This document shows, piece by piece, positions 1 through 4,721 of a stretch of DNA of 8,322 nucleotides. The notes under the pieces are model-generated. The model was not told the DNA's origin. It searched no databases and saw only the letters and a program-made list of their open reading frames with translations. The translations under genes and the position numbers were made by a program. How positions within the stretch are numbered: position 1 is the first letter of the stretch; every line of letters begins with the position of its first letter. This DNA is from Pseudomonadales bacterium (lineage in GTDB: Bacteria; Pseudomonadota; Gammaproteobacteria; Pseudomonadales; DT-91): positions 1 to 8,322 of the forward strand of contig JABSRR010000156.1 in assembly GCA_013215025.1 (NCBI GenBank), given 5' to 3'.

Positions 1-2
1 AG

Positions 3-173
3 CTGCTGGGAGGGCTGACCGCGGATCAGTTTGCGGAGAGGGCGGAGCACGAGCAAGCGGAGGTGTTCAAGGAGGTGACCGGCAAGAAATTCCGGGTGCA
101 TTTCCTGGTGCAGACCAAGACCGACAAGTACGGGCGCCTGCGACAGAGAGTCTGCCAGATTGAAAAAATGTAA
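3..173 (+). CDS. C-terminal fragment of an RPA70-like single-stranded DNA-binding protein (5' partial)
   Basis: The reading frame enters from the left edge and runs 56 residues to a TAA. It resembles the end of the C-terminal OB fold of the replication protein A large subunit: an acidic/amphipathic helix (TADQFAERAEHEQAEVFKEV) followed by a strand pair (KKFRVHFLVQTKTDKYG) and a last strand (RLRQRVCQIEKM). RPA70 has the same order: a helix rich in E/Q, then F-x-F-R-V-R-V-K-x-E-T-Y, then R-I-K-x-T-V. RPA binds single-stranded DNA during replication and repair and acts in the nucleus; the OB-fold zinc knuckle expected upstream is outside the window. The match is by eye over a short stretch, so another OB-fold protein is possible. 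The stop overlaps a perfect GTAAGT splice-donor string, so the protein may continue after an intron (see 170-279). The sequence after the TAA is AT-rich and resembles the 3' flank of the gene at 6929-7762, which favours a genuine stop. Confidence 0.55.
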   Translation: MLGGLTADQFAERAEHEQAEVFKEVTGKKFRVHFLVQTKTDKYGRLRQRVCQIEKM

Positions 174-279
174 GTTGATTGAAAATTAAATTTAGAAAAT
201 TTTAAATTGTTTAAATTGGTTTGATGCATGGACGTGGTCGAGGAAGATGCATGCTTGACATTTCAACTTCTCTTGCAAG
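170..279 (+). other. Possible 110-bp GT-AG intron at the end of the RPA-like gene
   Basis: The segment begins with GTAAGT, the consensus eukaryotic splice donor, and ends with a pyrimidine-rich CTTCTCTTGCAAG acceptor preceded by a branch-point-like CTTGAC. Its interior is AT-rich, unlike both flanks. Splicing would join two bases of the last codon to a following open frame in the correct phase, replacing the TAA. Against it, the same AT-rich string (TTTTAAATTGTTTAAA) also occurs after the stop of the gene ending at 7762, so this may simply be 3' flanking DNA. RNA evidence would be needed to decide. Confidence 0.35.
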
Positions 280-466
280 GAGAAGCGACGGTCCGATGTC
301 GATGCCTGTAGGCGGTTCGCTTCCGATGCCTGCTCTGGCGATGGCACTGACACACACTCAGAAAAAGAAGTTGCTTCCTTTTCCTACAGCGCCTCCCTAT
401 CAGGGCAAAGGACACAGCGGCCGCATTCATAAGGGCGAGCGGCAGAAGGCTACCAAGCGCTGTTGA
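280..466 (+). CDS. Possible last exon of the RPA-like gene, basic proline-rich tail
   Basis: If the 170-279 intron is real, this exon adds about 61 residues and ends at TGA. The tail begins RSDGPMSMPVGG, has a KKK cluster, a proline-rich patch (LPFPTAPPYQGKG) and a basic end (HKGERQKATKRC). G/C-ending codons are frequent in this frame, as in the convincing genes of the window. A competing frame over the same stretch gives a Ser/Asp/Glu-rich peptide (EKRRSDVDACRR...) with no suitable start or join, so the choice of frame is not secure. I see no known domain in either frame. Confidence 0.3.
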
Positions 467-642
467 GCGGCCTGTTATTGATGGATTGTGTGTTGCGATG
501 AATCACGAGATTGAAAGCCGGAGATATTTCAGCAGTGAGGTGTATAATCTTATGCACTGTACAAACTCACATTTTTACACACACAAAACCAGTAATTACT
601 TTAAGTTCATCCCAGCGCAAGGTTCTCGCTGTTTGAACCAAA
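467..642. other. Spacer with one partial copy of the 1351-1450 repeat
   Basis: No convincing gene. Bases near 550-580 (GCACTGTACAAACTCACATT) closely match 1425-1452 (GCACTGTGCAAACTCACATT), the right half of the direct repeat described at 1351-1450. Here it lies about 60-90 bases before the ATG at 643, so it may be an upstream or leader element shared by several loci. Confidence 0.4.
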
Positions 643-1234
643 ATGGACAACCATCAGGACTCCAAAGCCAATGTGAAGATGGACGAGTGTCAGCTCAAAT
701 GCAAAGAGCCAAACAAGGTGTGATGCTCAGCCCTCCGCTACATGGTGATGTTTTCCTCGCGCAAATGCGCAACAGCAACGCAACACGCGTAAGATCTACG
801 AGGTGGTGCCCGAGTGTCATGCATCTGCTTCAGCAACGCGTAAGAAGCGCAGGCTCAACTCCGACATCCTCGAGGCGAAAAACGCGGACGATGAGAGCGA
901 GGTCACAGCCACGGTCAAAGAGGAGATTGGGCAGGGTCCTGAGCAGAGCGTCGAGGAGAAGCGCGAGCAGCCGGTGACGGCATCACACAGCGATACCACA
1001 GCAATCTGCGTGAATGGAGTCGAATCGGTGTGCTGGCGCATGCATCGCGCAGCAGGCAACGCGACTTATATTGTGGTTGTGCCCGGCCATGGCGTGCGCA
1101 TGGTCCTGTTGGGTGGGCGAGGAATTGCGCGTGGCTATACGGTGCGACAGCTTGGGACGGACCCAGAGGGATCAGATGTCCGTGTGATGGTTGCGCACCT
1201 CCGAGTGCACTTTCCGCGCCTATTTCGCGGTTAG
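643..1234 (+). CDS. Unrecognised nuclear-type protein, probably two exons (643-717 and 776-1234)
   Basis: An ATG in a good context (aaaATGg) opens a 25-codon frame (MDNHQDSKANVK...KEPNK) that meets a TGA just after an AAG|GTGTGA donor-like site. A 58-bp segment with GT at 718 and AG at 775 can be removed; the second frame then continues in exact phase (QRNTRKIYEVVPEC...) to a TAG, giving about 177 residues. The second part has a basic cluster RKKRRLN, a Lys/Glu/Asp-rich disordered stretch (EAKNADDESEV, VKEEIGQGPEQ) and a C-terminal half rich in Val, Gly and Arg (IVVVPGHGVRMVLLGGRG). The basic cluster resembles RKRRKLN and RKKRKLN in the array genes at 4722 and 6929, suggesting nuclear import. 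I recognise no domain. Alternatively the locus is a pseudogene with one stop and a frame shift, or only the downstream frame (from about 749) is expressed. Confidence 0.45.
718..775 (+). other. Possible 58-bp GT-AG intron
   Basis: The segment starts GTGTGATG after an AAG and ends CGCAACAG, with a short pyrimidine run (TTTTCCTC) near the 3' side. Both flanking frames are phase 0, so removal restores one continuous reading frame and removes the in-frame TGA. The branch-point signal is weak, and short GT...AG pairs in matching phase do occur by chance. Confidence 0.35.
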
Positions 1235-1350
1235 TTTGTAACAGACTTGCACATGACACAAAGGCGCCAGTGCGTATAGAACTCTTGCGACACGGACGGT
1301 GTCCTTGCCCCAGTGTCTGTTGCAACGGATCAGACATTTTTTGATTCAAC

Positions 1351-1450
1351 TCAGATACTTACAATCGACTCATGTTACGATGTTGAGGTTCATGGCAGAC
1401 TCGTGCAATCCATTCATGATGTTCTGCGCACTGTGCAAACTCACATTTTT
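1351..1450. repeat. Direct repeat Q, copy 1 (~100 bp)
   Basis: Aligned by hand with 1691-1790 at a constant offset of 340 bases; roughly 80 of 100 bases agree. The left third is nearly perfect (GATACTTACAATCGACTCAT, then GTTACGATG), and divergence rises to the right. The right end is also found near 550-580. The repeat pair flanks the broken coding segment at 1523-1735, as expected for a segmental duplication. Confidence 0.75.
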
Positions 1451-1522
1451 GCGCGCGCAAATCCAACGGGTACACTGAAAGTAGCGGCATTGAGAGTGAG
1501 TTCACGATGATTGACGCCGAGG

Positions 1523-1735
1523 ATGCAATCGAACTGGCTGCTGCACTTGGAGTTGCAGACGGAGTGCGTTGGCTGGGACATCGACATCATTGAGATGATA
1601 ACCGGATTGTAGAAGAAGAACAAAAAGCCCAAGATGCACTATGCAGCACTGGGCAACTTCTATTCCGAGATGTTCGACGTGAAGCCTGAGTCTGATACTT
1701 ACAATCGACTCATGTTACGATGCCGCGGTTCGTAG
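1523..1735 (+). pseudogene. Coding fossil with in-frame stop, family not recognised
   Basis: From an ATG the frame gives 29 codons (MQSNWLLHLELQ, then GWDIDIIEMITGL) up to a TAG at 1610-1612. It then continues with protein-like composition (KKNKKPKMHYAALGNFYSEM, FDVKPESDTYNRLMLR) to a second TAG at 1733. The Tyr/Phe/Asp/Glu-rich character after the stop suggests an old gene interrupted by mutation. A second frame from the ATG at 1507 (MIDAEDAIELAAALGVADG) also looks partly coding and stops early. I do not recognise the family. The end of the fossil runs into repeat copy 2. A TAG readthrough or an unseen intron cannot be excluded, but decay is simpler. Confidence 0.35.
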
Positions 1736-1790
1736 CAGATTCGTGCTATCCATTCATGGTGTTATGTACACTGGGTGTGCTCACTCCTTT
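1691..1790. repeat. Direct repeat Q, copy 2 (~100 bp)
   Basis: Partner of 1351-1450 (same orientation, 340 bases downstream). The best-preserved part is GATACTTACAATCGACTCAT; the shared core continues through TCGTGC(A/T)ATCCATTCATG. No reading frame is conserved between the two copies, so it is likely non-coding or decayed DNA. Confidence 0.75.
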
Positions 1791-1845
1791 TCTCAAATTG
1801 TCATGCGATGCGCGATGACTTGAATTAAAACATTAGCATACAATC

Positions 1846-2175
1846 TCATTGGTCAGTGGTGGCTTGAGTATATTCGCGTACTGCGGTCTTCACCCGCTTG
1901 AGTATACTTTTATAGAGTCGAATTCTCCGTTTCGCTTTGCCCAGCTCTTGCTGTAGTACATAGATGCGTTCATTTGCGGTTTGTAGTGCTCTTTGCGATT
2001 CAGCCTCTGTAGAGAAGGAACGAGGTCGTGGTCTGCGTTGTACCACCTTGCATTTGACGCGCGGGTCAGTTGGGTGATAGGTTGGCGCCGCTTGCGTCTT
2101 TTTCTGTGGCTTTGGGCGATGGCGTGTCTTGCGTTGTACCACCTTGCATTTGACGCGAGAGTTTGGGTGTGACAT
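1846..2175 (-). CDS. Small basic protein with duplicated N-terminal motif and C-terminal coiled coil
   Basis: A 109-residue frame opens with ATG at 2175 on the minus strand. Residues 1-57 are very basic and contain RVKCKVVQR twice (residues 7-15 and 39-47), separated by a Lys/Pro/Gln-rich linker; the DNA of these repeats is identical over 27 bases. Residues 60-100 form a strong heptad pattern with L64, I71, L78, I85, L92 and V99 exactly seven apart and A67, L74, A81, Y88 and V95 in the second hydrophobic position, so a parallel coiled coil is predicted. A basic region before a zipper recalls bZIP proteins, but the bZIP Asn-x7-Arg signature is missing. I infer an oligomeric, nucleic-acid-associated protein. 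It is divergent from the gene at 2384, with about 208 bases between the two starts. No known family is recognised. Confidence 0.6.
   Translation of the reverse strand: MSHPNSRVKCKVVQRKTRHRPKPQKKTQAAPTYHPTDPRVKCKVVQRRPRPRSFSTEAESQRALQTANERIYVLQQELGKAKRRIRLYKSILKRVKTAVREYTQATTDQ
2035..2061. repeat. 27-bp direct repeat, copy 1
   Basis: GCGTTGTACCACCTTGCATT followed by TGACGCG, identical at 2131-2157. The spacing of 96 bases is 32 codons, so on the minus strand both copies encode the same RVKCKVVQR peptide in frame. Perfect identity suggests a recent duplication or gene conversion. Confidence 0.9.
2131..2157. repeat. 27-bp direct repeat, copy 2
   Basis: Identical partner of 2035-2061, encoding residues 7-15 of the minus-strand coiled-coil protein. 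Confidence 0.9.
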
Positions 2176-2383
2176 GCTTTGTTGCTGTCAAAGTTGAAAA
2201 CCACGCGAAACCAGTTAGCACTGTTGAGGTCGTTCCGTTCGTGACAAAAGCGGGGTGCACCGCTTTTGCATCTGCATTATTGATCCCTGCCTCATTCATA
2301 ATAATTCAACCAGAAAAGACTTTTCAGCCCTCTCTCTCTCTCTTCCCGCGCACTCTGAATCACGACTGCAACTGAGATCGGAA
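2176..2383. promoter_or_regulatory. Divergent intergenic region with a CT microsatellite
   Basis: This 208-base gap separates two divergently arranged starts (minus strand at 2175, plus strand at 2384) and must hold both promoters if both genes are expressed. A (CT)n tract lies at about 2329-2343, 40-55 bases before the plus-strand ATG, and AT-rich ATTCATAATAATTC lies at about 2293-2307. I see no certain TATA box. Pyrimidine-rich leaders also precede the array genes at 4722 and 8062. Confidence 0.35.
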
Positions 2384-3115
2384 ATGACGACGTTCTCGAC
2401 TGCCATCACAGTGGTCATCGCCGTGCCAGTCGCACTGTTGCTCTTTGTCATCGTGTGCCTGACCGCGACCTTGAAGTCGGTCATGACGCAGAGCACTCGC
2501 GCGATGCTCTTTTTCGCCAACGGCAACAACGCCGTCTTTGGCAGCAGCCAACACACAACATTGAATCCTTACTCCACGGATGCGTCGGAGCCGCTCTGCA
2601 TAGAGTCAGCCAACAGATTCGGGCGATTCCTCCCCATTGAAAAGAAGGGAAACTGCACAGAGAGAAATAATTTACCCGCAGACAAGCTCCAGCTCAAGAT
2701 AGGAGCTCCCATCATGGTTCTGCGAAACATTGACCCGCTCAATGGTCTGTGCCACGGCACCACAGGAATTGTGACCTGGTTCCTGCCGCATCTGATTGGA
2801 ATGAAGACAATAGACGCTGATGGGAACCCCAAAATGGTACTCCTTCAACCGCGCGACTGTGCGATGTTCGAGCGCCGTCTTCTCGGCCTGCGTCGGTTCC
2901 TACGCCGGGTCCTTGACGCAAAGTCCAAAAAACCACGCGACGAACTCAAGCAATACATAGACAGTCGCTACTGCAGTTTCGCCGAGGCTGCGTGTCGGCT
3001 GTTTGGGTACAAGACGTGCATGGGCTGGGCGCGACTGAGTCTCAGCAAGCAGCACATGACCATCCACAAATTGCAAGGGCAAACTTGGCATGACGAAGCG
3101 AACAAGTGGACGTAG
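2384..3115 (+). CDS. Membrane-anchored protein with C-terminal piece of a PIF1/Helitron-like helicase
   Basis: From the ATG at 2384 the product is 243 residues; the open frame extends upstream but without another ATG. Residues 7-29 form one hydrophobic segment (AITVVIAVPVALLLFVIVC), a likely signal anchor. Residues 97-126 match the block before the last helicase motifs of PIF1-like enzymes: LKIGAPIMVLRN, then GLCHGT (family: LK-x-G-x-PVMLLRN, GLcNGT). Residues 225-235, MTIHKLQGQTW, match the family's MTIxKxQGQT motif. The ATP-binding Walker A and B motifs and all earlier helicase motifs are absent. The usual VALSR-type end after the last motif is also missing, and an unusual Arg/Lys-rich stretch (about 164-210) sits between the two matching blocks. 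It therefore cannot be an active helicase by itself. It may be a chimera made when a helicase fragment landed behind a membrane-protein start, or a decayed transposon/viral helicase that happens to stay open. Confidence 0.6.
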   Translation: MTTFSTAITVVIAVPVALLLFVIVCLTATLKSVMTQSTRAMLFFANGNNAVFGSSQHTTLNPYSTDASEPLCIESANRFGRFLPIEKKGNCTERNNLPADKLQLKIGAPIMVLRNIDPLNGLCHGTTGIVTWFLPHLIGMKTIDADGNPKMVLLQPRDCAMFERRLLGLRRFLRRVLDAKSKKPRDELKQYIDSRYCSFAEAACRLFGYKTCMGWARLSLSKQHMTIHKLQGQTWHDEANKWT

Positions 3116-3271
3116 ACTTCTGTGTGGCTCAAAATTAAATTGATATTTTGTTTGACCTTACAAAATAATCGCACATGCGTTCGATCATGCGCATCCTCAA
3201 CGCAAAAAGTACCGGCGTCAATTCCTAGCTTACGCAATCATATCATAATTTTTTGTCAATATCCATCCACC

Positions 3272-4084
3272 ATGACTTGCCCTGTTCAGCCCGAGTCAGT
3301 CCATCTTGACTTTCCAATCAGCGCATCGCCCAGTCCAAAAGCGGACATGTCGTCCCAGTCACCAGTGCGCACACGGCAGCGCTCTTCTGGTGACTCGGCC
3401 ATCAGCAATGAATCCGACTGCCATCGCCGCAAGCGCTCTTCCGGTGACTCAGGCACCAGCAATGATTCTGATCACCATCGCCGCAAGCGCTCTTCTGACA
3501 AGCGCTCTTCGGATGACTATGATTCTGATCACCATCGCCGCAAGCGCTCTTCTGACAAGCGCTCTTCGGGTGACTATGATTCTGATCACCATCGCCGCAA
3601 GCGCTCTTCTGACAAGCGCTCTTCGGGTGACTCGGCGACCAGCAATGATTCCGATCGCTACCAGGACATGCGCATCCCCAAAAAGAGTGCGTGGTCAAGA
3701 CACTGCTCTCAAAACATTCGTCGCGACCCTGTGCCCTCTTTCCGCCAACTTCAGCACCAAAGTCCCGTACAGCCTGCTTTGCATCGACAACAGGCAACAT
3801 TGTTTCAACTGGAACAGCAGGTCCAGCAGGAAGCGTATCAACTGAATAAGGCTGCCATCTTTGCCAAGCAGCAACAGCTCGAGATGCTGCGCATCAACAA
3901 AATGTATAACTGGCGCACCGGAGAGATGTACAACAGGAACCGGATCCAGGTGCAAAAGGAGACCATGAGCATCAGCGAGGGGCTCAACCCACTGAAGAAA
4001 CGCCCAAACAAACGTTACAGGGGGTGGATGGCCCGACAGATTCAAAACCAGCGTCGACAGTCGCACAAAAGACGTAAAATTTAA
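3272..4084 (+). CDS. Ser/Arg-rich tandem-repeat protein with Gln-rich coiled coil and basic tail
   Basis: The ATG at 3272 has a good eukaryotic context (CCACCATGA) and gives 270 residues; the open frame reaches further upstream without an ATG. Residues 37-128 are Ser/Asp/Arg/Lys-rich with repeated KRSSGDS, DSDHHRRKRSS and SSDKRSS phrases; about three copies of a 19-residue unit are nearly perfect. Alternating acidic and basic serine phrases are dense potential phosphorylation sites and recall SR-type nuclear proteins, though plain RS dipeptide runs are absent. Residues 171-210 are Gln-rich (LFQLEQQVQQEAYQLNKAA) and probably helical or coiled coil. The end is strongly basic (LKKRPNKRYRG, SHKRRKI), with likely nuclear-localisation signals. 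I infer a nuclear nucleic-acid-binding or condensing protein; no catalytic domain is visible. It converges with the minus-strand gene at 4121, with only 36 bases between the stops. Confidence 0.7.
   Translation: MTCPVQPESVHLDFPISASPSPKADMSSQSPVRTRQRSSGDSAISNESDCHRRKRSSGDSGTSNDSDHHRRKRSSDKRSSDDYDSDHHRRKRSSDKRSSGDYDSDHHRRKRSSDKRSSGDSATSNDSDRYQDMRIPKKSAWSRHCSQNIRRDPVPSFRQLQHQSPVQPALHRQQATLFQLEQQVQQEAYQLNKAAIFAKQQQLEMLRINKMYNWRTGEMYNRNRIQVQKETMSISEGLNPLKKRPNKRYRGWMARQIQNQRRQSHKRRKI
3464..3634 (+). repeat. 57-bp in-frame tandem repeat, about 3 copies
   Basis: Units begin at 3464, 3521 and 3578, each starting GATTCTGATCACCATCGCCG and ending in GGTGACT-like sequence. The period is exactly 57 bases (19 codons), so copy number can change without breaking the frame. 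The copies differ at only a few positions. Degenerate half-units (CGCTCTTCTGGTGACTCGG-like) flank the array from about 3379 to 3645, suggesting an older, shorter unit from which the 57-mer grew. Confidence 0.9.
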
Positions 4085-4120
4085 CATTGAAACAATACAG
4101 GCGTCACTCGCCCTTCAAAG

Positions 4121-4393
4121 TCATTCTGATTCTGTGCTGTACAGCACTCGATACTCCCGACATTCTGCGCAAATGATTTCGTACATTCCATTGTCATCGC
4201 ATTGCTCGCAGCATGGTGAGCAACAGCTTCCCTCCGTCCACGTTTCCTCACAAAATAGCTGAAGATGCCGCGAGTCTCGGCACCGTGGGCAGCGCGCAAA
4301 ATAGTCGAAGATGATGTCGATAATGGCGGAGATGTCAACTCCTGCTTTCCTGGCGTATCCAGTGGCGAGGCCGCGAGGTGTGTGGGCAGACAT
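4121..4393 (-). CDS. Small cysteine-rich, probably zinc-binding protein
   Basis: ATG at 4393 on the minus strand opens 90 residues; a GTG two codons upstream is not needed. The first 34 residues hold a short hydrophobic, probably helical stretch (ISAIIDIIFDYF). Ten cysteines follow, including four CxxC pairs: C35-C38 (CPRC), C58-C61 (CSPC), C62-C65 (CEQC) and C75-C78 (CAEC), plus C48 and C57. Four CxxC knuckles could bind two zinc ions in a ribbon- or RING-like fold, but spacing and lack of a conserved His do not match a family I can name. The frame ends YSTESE. It is convergent with the gene at 3272-4084 and divergent from the array gene at 4722. The regular cysteine pairs argue that this is a real gene, although its G/C-ending codon bias is weaker than in the array genes. 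Confidence 0.5.
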   Translation of the reverse strand: MSAHTPRGLATGYARKAGVDISAIIDIIFDYFARCPRCRDSRHLQLFCEETWTEGSCCSPCCEQCDDNGMYEIICAECREYRVLYSTESE

Positions 4394-4554
4394 GATCACG
4401 TGAATGGAATAAGCACGGATGCTCTGAAGCTACTGAGTGTGACAAGTAACACTTTTTTTTTTCCAAGTCGATCGGTAGGGACATGGGCCTTGGAACAGGC
4501 GTGCAGCTGTTGCTGCGCAAGTGTATGTAGCAGTATATGCCGCATATGCAGCTG
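4394..4554. other. Spacer between the Cys-rich gene and the array
   Basis: It contains a nine-T run at about 4453-4461 and a stretch near 4503-4520 (GCAGCTGTTGCTGCGCAA) that recurs upstream of the third array gene near 7900-7917 (GCAGCAGTTGCTGCGCAA). This extends the shared upstream block of copies 1 and 3 further left. No gene is seen on either strand. Confidence 0.4.
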
Positions 4555-4585
4555 AATTCGACTCAGTCAAAAATTCGACTCAGTC
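4555..4585. repeat. Tandem 17-bp repeat with AATTCGACTCAGTC core
   Basis: The 14-mer AATTCGACTCAGTC occurs at 4555-4568 and again at 4572-4585, 17 bases apart. The upstream block of the third array gene has one such site (ATCGACTCAGTC at about 7918-7929). A duplicated short site upstream of a gene is a candidate protein-binding element. Confidence 0.7.
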
Positions 4586-4721
4586 TCAAACATTATGATA
4601 TTTCGCGTTTCATGATTCCGTAGCTCATTTGACACATCTGACCCTTCCTCTCCTCATATCCCTCCCTTCAAACCGCATCAAGCAATCAAGTCCGAAGCGT
4701 CTAAGTTCGACGTCCCTCGAG
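4575..4721 (+). promoter_or_regulatory. Conserved upstream block of array gene 1
   Basis: The block aligns nearly base for base with 7919-8061 before array gene 3 and partly with 6807-6906 before gene 2. Shared elements in order: TCGACTCAGTCTCAAACATT, ATGATAT(C/T)TC, GTTTCATGAT, CATTTGACACAT(C/T)TGA, a pyrimidine-rich tract (CCCTTCCTCTCCTCATATCC), then GCATCAAGCAATCAAG. The most constant piece in all three copies is CATTTGACACAT followed by TGA and the pyrimidine tract, which is probably near the transcription start. Promoter function is inferred from position and conservation. Confidence 0.6.

Noticed and set aside
486..977. A 163-codon plus-strand frame overlapping the two-exon gene
   Set aside because: It lacks a good start, its second half is an Arg/Ser-rich shadow of the better frame, and the basic motif and acidic stretch are lost in it.
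915..1349. A 144-codon minus-strand frame
   Set aside because: Its composition (Arg/Ser/Pro/His-rich) is that of a shadow frame; the plus strand has a better-supported gene with a basic signal and acidic region.
2329..2343. CT microsatellite
   Set aside because: Recorded as part of the divergent promoter region, but a short dinucleotide run alone is not unusual.
3402..3800. Minus- and plus-strand alternative frames across the 57-bp repeat giving repetitive peptides
   Set aside because: Any period divisible by three makes all frames repetitive; only the plus frame from 3272 continues into a balanced, non-repetitive helical and basic C-terminus.
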